Assembly (NCBI GenBank): GCA_023935145.1 | Contig: CM043702.1 | Coordinates: 63,493,001-63,557,000, forward strand | DNA from: Bretschneidera sinensis | Lineage: Eukaryota > Streptophyta > Magnoliopsida > Brassicales > Akaniaceae | Direction: 5' to 3' | Length of the DNA: 64,000 bases | Shown: positions 34,001-46,089 of the stretch, in pieces | How positions within the stretch are numbered: position 1 is the first letter of the stretch | Layout of the letters: each line of letters starts with the position of its first letter | Position numbers and translations under genes: made by a program | The notes under the pieces: generated by a model | Told to the model about the DNA's origin: nothing | The model's database searches: none | The model's input: only the letters and a program-made list of their open reading frames with translations

Positions 34001-34414
34001 TGGTACTTCTTCCTCAATTTCTTCTTCTACCTCTTCCGAGTTGTCTTTAAACCTTTGTTGGATCGTCCACTCAAGCTTGGTATCGAGGGGAAAGAATGTT
34101 GGATGCTTGGATCGAAGCCCGTGCATGAATCGGTGACAATCACTTAAGTGCAGCAGTCAAACACTACTGCTCGGGTAACTCTCTGCCTCAATTGCGCTCG
34201 ATTGCATAGGAGGGTGCGCTCAATCGCAAGTGGCGTAGAAAGTTCTCTTGGTTTGCCTAAAATAGAATACAAAGAGGAATTAGATTAGGGTTTTTAATGA
34301 AACAAAAACAAAGTAAAAACAAACACTTTGAGATAAAAATAGCATAGAATGAAAAAGAAATAACAATGATTAAACTAAACAAAAAAATAGTTCTAAAAAG
34401 CAATTTAAGCGCAA
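34001..34414 (-). other. 5' leader of B
   Basis: Untranslated region between primer site and gag ATG. It contains two decayed palindromic units, TTGCGCTCGATTGCA and TGCGCTCAATCGCA, at about 34188-34228, the same motif type as the LTR U3. No other structure that I can support. Confidence 0.55.
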
Positions 34415-34432
34415 TCCCCGGCAACGGCACCA
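34415..34432 (-). other. Primer binding site, Asp-tRNA type (B)
   Basis: TGGTGCCGTTGCCGGGGA on the minus strand, 17 of 18 matches to the Asp-tRNA complement, 6 nt from the LTR end. Confidence 0.9.
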
Positions 34433-34438
34433 AAAACT

Positions 34439-35724
34439 TGTTGTGCAATTATCTACCTAAATACATATGCAAATAATCGTACTTGTTTTACTTGCAAGTG
34501 CACAAGGTCAATGGTAGCATAGTGTGCAAGTGCGAGATCATTTCCACAGGGATTGGTAAACTTCGATTTAGAATTAGTTTCTCAAAGTAAAAAAGAGAAA
34601 TAAATGTTGAGTGTGAGTTAATAATAATAAGAACATAGGGCTGTGATATCCACCACTAATTACATTTTCCCACTAAGTAAGGTGCCAATGCTCTAGCCCT
34701 ATTATAAATATTTAATTGTTTCCAACCTAAGGGCTTGGTCCACACCTTAGGCTATTGATCTCTCTACACAACGAGTTAGGCAAAGTGTATACTCTAACTC
34801 TTTTCTCTCTTAAGGGATTCAGCATGGGTGTATACTGAGTTGTTCCTTAAGAGAGCATAAGGACTGTGGAGATCGACAACCACACGGGACCTAAGGCTTG
34901 GTTTGCTCTTGATTTCCAGTGTTGATTAACCCAAGAATTTAGTGTGGATATCTTTTGTTACTATTGTTGAACCCAGGACTCGGTCATCCAAATTGATTCA
35001 ACTAACTAATCCATACCACATGTATAAGTTGATCAGACACACACATATGATGAATTTAAATACATACAGGCATTAATTAAGTAAAGTATTCTAACATGGC
35101 TATAGACAAAGGGAATCAATGAATATATATGTGGAAAAGCATAATTAGGGCTTTAATCGAGTCCTATAAGAGTTTAGTTACACATGCTAGTTGAACTAAA
35201 CATTATAACCATAATAAAACAAAAAACAGAAAAATAAAACCTGAAGAAGACTAGGGAGACGAGTCATCAATTCCTTTCCAAGCTTGCAACTGCAAGTCTA
35301 AAACAAAATGTATGGTTTTTGTGTTTTACAAGGCTATATATAGGGCTCTAAGGGTGCCTCGAAATCCTAATATCCTATTTAAGGTCCGGAGACTTCTTTC
35401 CATATCTGGCTCTGCCGCCTCTGGTGTGTGTGTGCTCGAGTGTATGCGGGTTACAATCGAGTGCATGTGTGCGCTCGAGCCTTCTAAGTGTGCGCTCGTG
35501 TGCTTGTGCGCTCGATCACAAGGGAGGTGCGCTCGAGCGCACCGTGCTGGATTGTAGAACTTTACTTTTTATTCCTTAGAGCTCCAAAATGTCATCTTTT
35601 TGTCAAAGCCCTATGGAAAACACATAAAACATGAAACTGAAATAGAATCTACTAAAATAGATAAACAAAAAGCCTAACAAGCGTAAATTAAGGGGCTTAA
35701 ATATGACTATTTAAGCACTTATCA
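34439..35724 (-). repeat. 5' LTR of B
   Basis: 1286 bp, with TATATATAG at 35342-35334 and the richest palindrome cluster of the B LTRs at about 35428-35545. This includes the perfect 18-bp palindrome GGTGCGCTCGAGCGCACC at 35526-35543. Outer end ACTTATCA followed by target copy GAAAG. Confidence 0.93.
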
Positions 35725-37119
35725 GAAAGACATGATGAAATTTTTGTAATAGTATATCAATGGAGTGGGGAAGGGAGTTGGCTTCTATAGTAGGAGAATG
35801 GTCTACAATTGTTTAATGGAAGTAAGAGACAATGTTATCATAGGTAACTAATTTCTGTAGTTGTTTAGGAGGAATAGGGTTGGAAGTAGGCATGATTCTC
35901 TTTGGAGATTGACTGTATGTTCATTCCAATCAAACTACATTGTGAGGTCTTTGTAGTTAGTGAGGATAGGGCCCAAGTATTCTAACCACTGGATACCAGG
36001 GACTGTATCTGTCTTTTGAATAGGTAACATAAAGAGATCCTACACAAAGTCATGGTGTTGCAAAGTGAAAGACACTTGAGAACAAACCTTGTCACAACAA
36101 AAAAAATCACCATTGCCAATATATACTTTGAATAACTTTGATGGAAAAATAGGCAAGCCCAGTCTTATAAAAACATTTTCTTGAATGAAATTATGTGTGC
36201 TACCACTATCTATCAGGATTTGTAATGAAAAAACACCATGGTGTCCAATCAACCTGAGTGTTCTAGGGCTGAGTTGCCTAGCTAAGGAATTTAAACTAAT
36301 TCCATAAAGCAATTGATCATCATCTTTTGTGTGTTGCTGTGCAGTGTACTCTACAATATCTTAGCCTACATCATCCTATTGTTCCCCTATCAAAGTCAAG
36401 AACTTACTTTTGCACTTATGGCATGGATTATACTTCTAATCAAAAGTGTAACAAAGGCATTTTTCTCTTCTAAGATTAATCTCAACAGGACTCAATTTCT
36501 TGATACTAGTGGGGAGTAAGTCTAATTTGTGGTGGTTTTATAGTGTTTAAGGGGTTGTAATTCTGTCTAGGAAAAGTAAAAGAAGGGTTCTTGAGATCAC
36601 CTAAAGGGATGCTGGAGGGAGAAGAAGTGTGCTAGAGGGATCTCAATGTCTGCTTGATGTCATTGTATTTGCTCTTCTGCAGTCTGGCCATTGCCATTTC
36701 TTGGATGATAAAGGATGGTTAAAGAAGTAATAACTCTCTTTTGAGTTCAGGTTTGAGGCCTGAGATAAAAAGACTCACAAGAATCTGAGTCTGATAAACC
36801 TTGCACTCTTATTTACAAATCTTCAAACTATGCTTTGTAGTCTGCAACAGTTACGGTTTGTTGTAGCTTAGCTAGCATTCCTTAGGGGTCTTGACAAATT
36901 GCAAGGCTAAATCTCAGCTTAAGGGCTTCAAGAAAGGCTGGTCAAGAGTGAATGAGGCCACCCTAATGTATCACTGGAACCAAGATAAGGCAGAACCCTC
37001 CATGTGAAAGGAAGAAATTAGAATCTGTTGATCAAATGGAGTGCAGTGGTAGTCAAAGAATTGTTTTACCTAAAAGATCCACCCTTCTACCTCTGAGCGA
37101 TTAAATCTTGGAAACTCAA
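35725..37119 (-). pseudogene. gag-pro: gag and protease of chromovirus D
   Basis: Minus strand. From the right: gag LEFPRFNRSEVEGWIF, VKQFFDYHCTPFDQQ, HMEGSALSWFQ (chromovirus capsid), then a decayed zinc knuckle (CYTFD...NPCHKC) near 36430, then protease ILIDSGSTHNFIQENVF within an open stretch at 36312-36040 (DSG active site). The linker HHVF at 35725 continues into RT at 20854. The gag start and 5' LTR are lost at 37119, where B' inserted. Degenerate. Confidence 0.82.
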
Positions 37120-38437
37120 TGATAGGTGCTTAAATAGTCATATTTAAGCCCCCTTATTTACACTTGTTAGGTCCTTAGTTATGTTAATTTAGTTCATTTT
37201 ACTTCATTTGTGTATTTCACATGTGTTTGTAGGTCTTGGAGAAAAAAGAAGTAGTTTTGGCACTTAAGGGAAGAAGCTTGGAAATCTTGGAGCAGCTTCC
37301 GGTCAAAGTGTGATCGATCACACTACTACATGCGATCGAGCACACATGCGATCGTTCGGACACAAGAAGGATCGAGCACAAGACGCATGCGATCAAGCGC
37401 ACATGTACGGGCGTGAACAGTAAACCGCAGAACCCTATTTTGGAAATAAAGTAGTTTTGTGTTTTAGGAAAAATTTGGGAACTCATGAGCTTTCTAGAAC
37501 TACTCAAGCCCTATAAATACACCTGTAAAGCACACACAAATGATCACTACTTAGAGAGAACACTTCTTTTATCTTTTACTTGGAGTTGTAAGCTTTGGAA
37601 GAGAATTGAAGCCTCTTCTCTCGGGTTTATTCTTCTCTTTATGTTTAGTTTATATATGATGTTTATTTTAGACAGTATATGTAACTAACTTTCTTATAAG
37701 GCTCGATTAAAGCCCTAGTTATGCTTTCTCATATATTTATTCATTGATAAAATCTTTGCCAATAGCCTTTATTATGTTGCTTAACTTGATTAATGCCTGT
37801 GCTTATTTAAATTCCTCATATGTATGTGTATGGCCAACGTATGCATGTGGTATGGATTGGTTAGTTTGATCAATTTGGATGACTGAGTCCTGGGTCTAAC
37901 ATTAGTAATAAAAGATATCCACACTGGATTCTTGGATTAATCAACATGGAAAACCGGGAGTAGATACCATGCCCTATGTCTCATGTGGTTTTCAATTTCC
38001 ATAAATTTTATGCTTTCTTAAGGAACAACTCATGCAGATACCATGCTGAATCCCTTAAGGAAGAAAAGAACTAGAGTAGATACCACGCCTAACTCGTTGC
38101 TTAGGGAAATCAATAGCTTAAGGAGTAGATACCATGCCCTTATGTTGGCGACCATTAGGTATACATGATAAGGCTAGTGCATTGATACATTATACAATTG
38201 GGAAAGTATGACTAGTGGTGGATATCAAAGCCCTATGTCTTTATTATTATCAAATCACATTCAACAGTTATTTATTTCTTTTTACTTTGAAGAAACTAAT
38301 TCTAAAACCGAACTTTACCAATCCCTGTGGAGATGATCTTGCTTTCGCACACTATACTACACTATTGACCTTGTGCACTTGCAAGTAAAACTAGTACGAT
38401 TATTTACTTATTTATTTAAGTATATTTTTGACCAACA
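37120..38437 (+). repeat. 5' LTR of B'
   Basis: 1318 bp, TGATAGGTGCTTAAATAG...GACCAACA. Motif cluster at about 37307-37410 (GTGTGATCGATCACAC, ATGCGATCGAGCACAC, ATGCGATCAAGCGCAC). TATAAATA at 37512-37519. A variant of the B LTR: the ends and U5 agree, but the GCGATCGAGCGC units replace the GCGCTCGAG units of B. Confidence 0.9.
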
Positions 38438-38443
38438 AGTTTT

Positions 38444-38461
38444 TGGCGCCGTTGCCGGGGA
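38444..38461 (+). other. Primer binding site, Asp-tRNA type (B')
   Basis: TGGCGCCGTTGCCGGGGA, all 18 bases identical to the Asp-tRNA complement, 6 nt after the LTR. Confidence 0.93.
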
Positions 38462-38832
38462 TTGCACTAAAGTTCCTTTTAGAATTACTTTTGTTTAATC
38501 ATTATTATTATTACTTTATTTTCTGTTTACCATCTTTGTTTTTCATCAAAACCTAATCTTTTATGTGCTAGTTCTCCACACACCAAAGTTGAACTTGTGA
38601 TGTCTTAAACTGCCTCATGAAAGTGATTTACGTTCAAAACTCTTATTCATTGCAAATATATGTTTATATGTGTTAAGCTTGCTCATGAATACGCATCATT
38701 ATTTTGTGTGACAACCTAAAATTTTTGTGGACATTATGATTATTGGATTTATCTATGTGGTGTTATTTTATTTTTTTTTTAGTTTTTAGTTTTATATTGC
38801 TAAGGGACTAGCAATATGTAAGTTTGGGGGTG

Positions 38833-39979
38833 TGATAGGTGCTTAAATATTCATATTTAAGCCCCCTTATTTACACTTGTTAGGTCCTTAGTTATGTTAA
38901 TTTAGTTCATTTTACTTTATTTGTGTGTTTCACATGTGTTTATAGGTCTTGGAGAAAAAAGAAGCAGTTTTGTCACTTAAGGGAAGAAGCCTGGAAATCC
39001 TGGAGCAGCTTTCGGTCAAAGTGCGATCGATTGCACTACTGCATGCGATTGAGTGCACATGCGATCGTTCGCACACAAGAAGGATCAAGTGCAGCACTGC
39101 GATCGAGCGCAAGACGCATGCGATCTAGCCCACATGTTTGGACATGAACAGTAAATTGCAGAACCCTATTTTGGAAATAAAGGAGTTTTGTGTTTTAGGA
39201 AAGTTTGGGAACCTATGAGCCTTCTAGAACTACTCAATCCCTATAAATACACCTGTAAAGCACACACAAATGATCACTTCTTAGAGATCACTTCAGAGAG
39301 AACACTTCTTTTATCTTTTACTTAGAGTTGTAAGCTTTGGGAGAGAATTGACACCTCTTCTCTCGGGTTTATTCTTCTCTTTATGTTTAGTTTATATATG
39401 ATGTTTATCTTAGACAGTATTGTAACTAACTTTCTTATAGGGCTCGAATGAAGCCCTAGTTATGCTTTCTCATATATTTATTCATTGATAAAATCTTTGC
39501 TAATAGCCTTTATTATGTTGCTTAACTTGATTAATGCCTGTGCTTATTTAAATTCCTCATATGTATGTGTATGGCCAACGTATGCATGTGGTATGGATTG
39601 GTTAGTTAGATCAATTTAGATGACCGAGTCTTGGGTCTAACATTAGTAACAAAAGATATCCACACCGGATTCTTGGATTAATCAACATGGGAAACCAGGA
39701 GTAGATACCATGCCCTAGGTCTCATGTGGTTGTCGATTTCCACAGCCCCTATGCTTTCTTAAGGAACAACTCACGAAGATACCATGTTGAATCCCTTAAG
39801 GAAGAAAAGAGTTAGAGTAGATACCATGCCTAACTCGTTGCTTAGGGAAATCAATAGCTTAAGGAGTAGATACCATGCCTTTAGGTTGGCGACCATTTGG
39901 TATACATGATAAGGCTAGTGCACTGATACATTATACAATTGGGAAAGTATGACTAGTGGTGGATATCAAAGCCCTATGC
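38833..39979 (+). repeat. 3' LTR of B' (3' truncated)
   Basis: Directly follows the tract AAGTTTGGGGGTG. Same order as the 5' LTR, with motif cluster at about 39019-39135 (GTGCGATCGATTGCAC, TGCGATCGAGCGCA). It stops at TATCAAAGCCCTATG near 39979, losing the last ~200 bp of U5. Confidence 0.88.
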
Positions 39980-40241
39980 CATTTGTTGTTCTTTATAAGT
40001 TGGGGGATCTTTAGTAGTCGCCACTTCACTTTACAATATTTTCTTTCAAATAGTTTTTAAGAGCCTTTAGAGTCTACATAGTAGAGATAGCTCAGAGTTT
40101 TTTGGAGTGAAGGCCCTCGGAGCTTTTTTGAGCATAAATTCTTGGAGTCTTTGGAGCGTAAGCGCTCGAAATTCGTTTGGACAATCCTTCCTTGAACTTC
40201 GCTTCCTTCTCTTTAGGTGAGTCTTTTATTCTTTTCTTCCA
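39980..40241 (+). promoter_or_regulatory. Region upstream of Tat extra ORF, possible promoter
   Basis: Between the broken B' LTR and the ORF start. A TATA-like CTTTATAAG lies near 39991. CTCGGAGC and CTTGGAGTC repeats follow at 40090-40170, then a CT-rich leader ending in CTTTAGGTGAGTC before the ATG. If the extra ORF is expressed from its own promoter, this is where it would be. Weak evidence. Confidence 0.3.
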
Positions 40242-41813
40242 ATGTCCCTTCATAGTGATAGTTTTCGTAACTCCTCGGAGGTTGAGGTGAGTAGCACCTC
40301 GGTTGAGTCTCTTCTAGAAATGGTGGTTAAGGAAGAGGCTGCCACCCCTTCCTCGGAGGGTAACCACCCTTTAAAAAACTTTTAAGATAAGATGGTTGTA
40401 GATGTTAGGGAGATCAATTTCAGTTCACATGAGGAGCTAAATGAATTGGGGGAGGAAGAATTTGAGGGCCTTAGAGCTATGTACAGGATTCTAACCAAGT
40501 ATTCAGTTAGAATGGTTGGGATAGGAGCTATGTACATGATTCCAACCGAGTATTCACTTAGAATGGTTGGGAGAGGAGAGAGGGCTTATGACGATCCTAA
40601 GGGGGATAACCTTTATGAGCTTTGTGTATATACACATTCGTTGAAGATTGGCCTAAGGTGTCCTATTCATCCTTTCACCCACTTTATTCTAAACCATTAT
40701 GGTATTGCCCTTTGTCAATTAGTGCCCAACATTATTTGCCTAATAATTGCCTTTATTTATGTCTATAAAAAGGTACAAGGGTTCTTTAACATAAATATTT
40801 TTTAGACAAATTTCCAAGTCAACCACCATGTGGAGTATGGTTGGGTTGTCATAAGCTAGAAGGTAAAAGGGGTATGCTAGAGAGAAAGCCTACTTATGTC
40901 AAAAAGAGGAAGAAAAAATTCTTCTTCATTCAAAGTGAAAGTAGCTTTGGGATTTCGAGGAAGTGGGACTGGACCTATTAAAGGAAGAATAAGAAGTCGA
41001 TCCTCTGTAAAGCTGAGGAGGACACAATAAAGAACATTGTTATCTGGGACATAGGGATTTCTACTTTAGATAGCAACATTGAGTTAGCTAGGCTCTGCCT
41101 CTACCCCAAAGAGGGTATAAATTCGAAGTATTTTATCTCTTTTTCCTTATTCTCCTATTTTTTTTATCATAATTGCTTCAGTCTAACATTCTCTTCACTT
41201 GTGCAGATATGTGACCTAACCTTGCTTAGATCCAGAAAAAGGCCAAGAGGGCCAAAAAGAAAAAGCTTTATTAAGATGCCTCTGAGAGCCAGTGTGTAGA
41301 GAAGAGGAGGTGAGATTTATCCCCCTAAAAGCCCTCTGAGAATGCTTATCTTCCCCCCATTCCCCTTTCTAGGGTTGAGAATCCTGCTCCCACTCCTCTA
41401 GGCTCTATACCTCCTAGCTCCTTGGTGATGGGGCTTCGATCCCCAACTGTTGGCACCTCGGCTATAGATGTTCTGAGGCTGAACTGATTTGTAAAGCGAA
41501 GGGACTCAATCTTCGGGAAGCCTTAGATATCTAGGGAGCATCTCGTCAAGGGTATTCCTCCTCAGGATATGGTCACCCTGATTGTAGAGTCCCCTGAGTC
41601 CCATTTTGGCATAATAGATGAGCTGACCTCTAAGGTACTCCCCTAACTCTTTCCTTTAGTGTGATTTGTTTAAGGCTAAGGTATACTGACTCATGTTCTT
41701 CTTAAGTTAGCATTGTCTTGGGTGTGCTATCCCGCTGCTTTCTTGATGTCAACAAGAGATTGGAGGAACATGCTGCCCTTCAGTTGAGGGATGAGGAGAT
41801 CAACCTTCTGAAG
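40242..41813 (+). pseudogene. Antisense extra ORF of Tat element F, 5' part
   Basis: ATG at 40242 (MSLHSDSFRNSSEVEVSS) opens a frame with a stop near 40383, then open to 40805: EINFSSHEELNELGEEEF and a conserved block RCPIHPFTHFILNHYGIALC, QLVPNIICLIIAFIYVYKK. Further blocks in other frames include KKRKKKFFFIQSESSFGIS and ISRKWDWTY. This resembles the plant 'putative gypsy type transposon' domain found in extra ORFs of Tat elements, commonly on the strand opposite pol, as here. A 51-bp in-frame tandem duplication (AMYRILTKYSVRMVGIG / AMYMIPTEYSLRMVGRG) lies at 40474-40575. Cut at 41813 by E. Function unknown. Confidence 0.68.
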
Positions 41814-42768
41814 TATAATACCCATACCCTTGGTACACAAGTAAATAAGTAAATTTGAAATATATATTGAATTTATTATGCATACATGAAAGAAAGAAAG
41901 TTAAAATTAGAAAGAATTTTTGAAGAAAGATATTTAACATTTTATTTGAAAAGATTTAGAAATTTACAAGGAAGAAAGTTATTTAAAACTCAAGTTTGAA
42001 GCAATTTTGAGGTATAAATTTGAAAATATATTGAAGAAATGAGTTAGAATGAATAAAATTAAGGAATTTTTTTAAGGCTTTAAATGGTGTACGTCAACTA
42101 GGCGGTCAACTGGTAAATTTTGGGTGGTTTACTGGTAAAGTTAGGGTGATCGACTGGTTACTATTAAGTGGTCCATTGATAAATTCGGGAGGTTGACTGT
42201 TAATTTCTGGGAGCCCGACCTGTACGCAAAAATTTAAGTATATAAAGGTTTTTCACAACCAAAACTCGTTTCTTTTTCATTCAAACTCCATTTTCTCTCT
42301 TGAAAAAATATCACCTCTCCCTAGAAAAGCTTATAAACACATTCAAAAACTTTATGATTGAAGAATTTGATAATCTTGTCTTAAAATCGAGTAATTTACG
42401 GAAGGATTTTCAAGAAATTTGAGGAAAAGCTTTTCAAATGTAAAATTATGAATTTGATTATGAGAATTTCATTCTTGAAGAGATATTTTTCTATTTTTCT
42501 TAAAAACAATTTGAATTTGAATTTAAATTGAAAGGAAAAAGGATTTCATTGAAAATTTTGAAATTAAAGAATGTGAACATGCATACATGAGAAATTAACC
42601 TGAAATAGGGTATAAAAATTTAAAGTATGAGATATAAAAAAGTTATTGAATAAGATATTATGATTAGGTGGTGGTGTAATTATTGAAAGGAACATAAAAG
42701 GAAAAGAGGTGACCTATAAGTAGTTTTAAGTGTTACGTGATGAGTCGAGTTTACTATTAGTAAGCAAG
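41814..42768 (+). repeat. 5' LTR of E (3' part lost at A3 insertion)
   Basis: U3 carries an array of about five units of GGTCGACTGGTAAATTT-type sequence at 42086-42222, then TATATAAAG (42239-42247) and the block GGTTTTTCACAACC. Cut at 42768 by A3. Its sequence is repeated at 56796-57690. Confidence 0.8.
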
Positions 42769-44117
42769 TGATGAGAGTCATAAAATGCATCTTAACAGTA
42801 CTTATTTGTTAGCATTTTAGGGTTAATCTAGGGTTGAATTACTCATTTATACCTTAACAATTATAATGTGTCATTCTTGGATCATTGATCTATTTTGGTG
42901 CATTTTCAGGTATTTTGAGTTCAAAAGAGATGGAAAAGCTATCAATGCTTAAAAGCACCAAGTGTCCATGCAGATCAGAGTAAAAAGAGTGGTTTTAGAA
43001 CTGTTCATGCCCCAGTACAGAAGGGCAAATCTGCGGCCTCCAAAAAGCATTCATAGCCCATAGGACATCAGTGTGAGCCGTGGCGCCCAAAACCTTGCAA
43101 AATCCGGACACCAGTGTATGCCGTGGCCTGGAAGGCCTGGGTCACAACCAGCAGAAAGTTGAAGAAAGTCAGTCAAACCTGAGCCGTGGCCTGGATAAGC
43201 GTGCGCCGTAGCGCGAGTGCGATGCCCTGTTTCCTAATTAGGGTTTTAATGATAGTTTAGACCCGAAAATATCCTAGAACCTTTTGTATTATAAATATAT
43301 CACTTAGGGTTTGATAGGGGGCATTCATCAAGGCTGGAAAACTGAAGAAAGATTCCACACTCTTCTCCATTATGATGTTCAAGCATGAGCCCCATGGCCA
43401 ACTAATCTCCAAACAAGGCGAAGGGATGAATTCTTAGGTGTAGTTGTTCTTATTTCTATTCTTGATTCAGTTGTAGTTCGGATGTATTGTTAAACATTGT
43501 TATGATTTACTCTAGTTCGGATTTATTGTTAAACATTGTTATGATTTACTCTTTGATTTACATAGAAGATTTTCTCTTAATTCGGTGATTGCATCTTCCT
43601 CCTCTATATGAGTCTAGTCATGCTCTTCTTATGTTAAGTTGTTGGATGTGATTGAGTCTGATAGATTTATCTTTTAGGTTTTTCCATTACTATAATATTG
43701 TCATTGAGATATATTGTCATTTCTTGATAAATCTATAAGATAGGTCATGTGTGCTGGAATCGAAAGTAAATAGTACTTCATAGCAATTACATTAGGGTTT
43801 ACATATGCTTTGATTGAATATTCACCGATTGCTTATTTGGGATGTAAAACTAGAAATCGAGATAAAAACAATTGAATCGAGAGCGGAATAAGGCAACGAA
43901 CCTAGGTAGGATTCCCGGAACCTTGTTGTTTCTCATTTATATTCTTCATTATATTTACACAATTTTCTCACATTACTTTATTATCAAAACTCAGATTCTC
44001 TCACTTAATCATTATCGTTTGTGTTAAGGTTTACACTTTCCCTTGTAGTTTGCTTTTCCTCGTTGGATCGACACCTTAACTATACACAATAACCGCATAT
44101 TAGTTTTAGTGTAATCA
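42769..44117 (+). repeat. 5' LTR of A3
   Basis: 1349 bp, TGATGAGAGTCATAAAATGC...GTGTAATCA. CpG cluster at about 43005-43225; TATAAATAT at 43290-43298. A local tandem duplication of about 39 bp (TTCGGATNTATTGTTAAACA units) lies at 43476-43553 and is absent from the A2 LTR. Confidence 0.92.
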
Positions 44118-44122
44118 AATTT

Positions 44123-44140
44123 TGGCGCCGTTGTCGGGGA
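44123..44140 (+). other. Primer binding site, Asp-tRNA type (A3)
   Basis: TGGCGCCGTTGTCGGGGA, one mismatch to the Asp-tRNA complement, 5 nt after the LTR. Confidence 0.9.
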
Positions 44141-44273
44141 AACGCGCTTAAATACAAGGAAGATTGTCAACTTTGAGACAAGACGGTAATATTGTTCTTT
44201 TCTCCTTGTTTTGATTTTCTAAATTTCTTTTATTATTTTGTTTTATTTATTTCCCCTTTAACTCATTTGGTGT

Positions 44274-46060
44274 ATGCTTAGACCAGAGATTCGCGAGGTA
44301 GATTCATTAGAGGACTCAAAATAGAGTTACCCTCTCCTTCCACGTCCGTTAGTGCAACCTCTTCTAGATCCACCTATAGTGTACCCCCAAACGAGACTTT
44401 AGAGGATTTTGTTAACATGGCTGATAACCCCAATGAGAATGTTGCTAGGACACTTAAGGATTACTTGCATCCTAGCCGAACAGCCACACCATTATGCATC
44501 ATGTTTCAAGCAAATACTAGCCAACAAGATTTTAAAACAGAGATGATACAGTTACTCCCTATGTTTCATGGCTTGGAAAATGAAAACTTATATGTGCACA
44601 TTAGGGAGTTTGAGGAAGTAGTTGCGACTTTTCATAATCAAGATGCAACTGATGACATCGTGAGACTTAAATTCTTTCCTTTCGCTTTGAAGGATAGAGC
44701 TAAGAGTTGGCTATACTCACTGAGACCACGATCTATTGGGTCATGGAATGAGATGGCTCAAGTCTTCTTTAGTAAATACTTCCCTCAACATAAGACCAAT
44801 GCTTTAAAAATGCAAATCTCCACCTTTGCATAAAAGGACGATGAGACTTTGTCTCAGTCTTGGGAGAAATTTGAGTTGTTAAGTATGTGTCCTCACCATG
44901 GGTATGAGAATTGGCTCTTAGTGAGCTATTTTTATGAGGGACTTACATATAGAGAGTGCCAATTTGTAGAGATGATGTGTAATGGTGAGTTCTTACAAAA
45001 AGATCCTGATAAGGCCATAGAATACCTCAATGAGCTTGCTGAAAACGCGCACACTTGGACTGGACCTAGTGCTACTGAAAGCACAAATAGGTCACAACCT
45101 GTAGGAAACCTAAGTGGTGGTGGAATTTACCATCTTAGGGAAGAGGACAACCTAAAAGCTAAGGTTGAGATGCTCACTAGGGAGCTAGATGCGTTAAAGA
45201 CTAAGGGCTCAAAGCCAACACACGTGGCTAATCATGCCGAATCTTTGGAACCATGTTTTATGTGTGGCGGGGTAGGTCATCCCTCCTAAGAGTGTCCCAT
45301 ATTTGTTGATATAAGAGGGATGTATGAGGAACAATGTAATGCTTTAGGCATGTATAAGAAGCCTTTGGCACCCTTCTCTAATACCTATAATTCGGGGTGA
45401 CGCAATCACCCCAATTTTAGCTGGAAGTCTGAAAAACCAACAGCTTGCACAAACCCCTAGATCATATCCTGCACCATATCATGTACCCTCATTCTCTAGG
45501 AGTTCTTTAGAAGACACTTTGCATGCTTTTATTGAGGCACAGGGTAAGACAAATGAAAGATGTGAAGCATTGATTACATAGGATGTTGAAGAGAACAAGG
45601 AAATAAGGAGCCAAGTGTCCAAATTAATGGGCTCCTTGAGTGTGAATGAGCGAGGTAAGTTCCCTTCCTAAGCTTAGTCCCCACCCATGGTCAACACATG
45701 GCACAAGCAAATCTGAAAGATGTGAATGCCATTGTGACACAAAGTGGTAAGTTATTACAGATCCTAACAATGAACAAATTAAAGAATGTGGAAAAGGGTC
45801 AAGGTAGTAGTGATGCCGAACTGCCCAAGGACCCTGAGGTTATCAAGAGTCCTGTTAGGGCACCATTCCCTCAAGCCTTAAAATCAAACAAGAAAACTCT
45901 GGACCTAAACAATGAAATCTTATAGAACCTAAGACAAGTAAAAATTAATCTTCCTCTTTTGTATGTGATTAAACAGGTTCCTACTTATGCAAAAGTTCTT
46001 AAGGATTTGTGTATAGTTAAGAGGAAGCATCATATGAAGAAAACAACAGTCCTGACAGAG
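44274..46060 (+). pseudogene. gag: gag of A3
   Basis: ATG at 44274 (MLRPEIRE) is followed by a frameshift relative to A2. The main frame opens again at 44417 (MADNPNENVARTLKDYLHPS) and runs to 45289 with a TAA at 44831. Capsid blocks YVHIREFEEVVATFHNQ and SWLYSLRPRSIGSWNEM; CPHHGYENW; zinc knuckle CFMCGGVGHP (interrupted by a stop at its last part). The C-terminal linker at 45698-45925 has DVNAIVTQSGK. Overall very close to A2 gag. Confidence 0.87.
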
Positions 46061-46089
46061 TAAGTTAGTGCTCTAATTGAGCAGAGGAT

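Larger units (their letters stand above)
20855..35724 (-). mobile_element. B-type Athila element, inserted in chromovirus D
   Basis: Two LTRs (3' LTR 20855-22104; 5' LTR 34439-35724), a primer site at 34415-34432, gag, a split protease, an env-like ORF and a 3' UTR, all on the minus strand. A perfect 5-bp target duplication GAAAG lies at 20850-20854 and 35725-35729. The RT linker of D continues across the two sides. RT, RNase H and integrase of B are missing between about 25346 and 25680. Element C (26168-32686) is inserted in the protease. Without C, B is about 8.3 kb. Confidence 0.93.
37120..39979 (+). mobile_element. B', internally deleted B-type element
   Basis: LTR 37120-38437, perfect primer site 38444-38461, about 370 bp internal sequence, polypurine tract, and a second LTR 38833-39979 truncated at its 3' end. 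The internal part joins the start of the leader to the end of the 3' UTR at about 38570; no coding sequence remains. The left junction is in the gag of D (candidate target copy CTCAA, 37115-37119). The right side runs into Tat element F, so flanking D sequence was lost. Confidence 0.88.

Noticed and set aside
38444..38461. Possible tRNA-Asp gene fragment
   Set aside because: Only the 18 bases of the primer binding site match; no cloverleaf around it. The same holds for the other primer sites.
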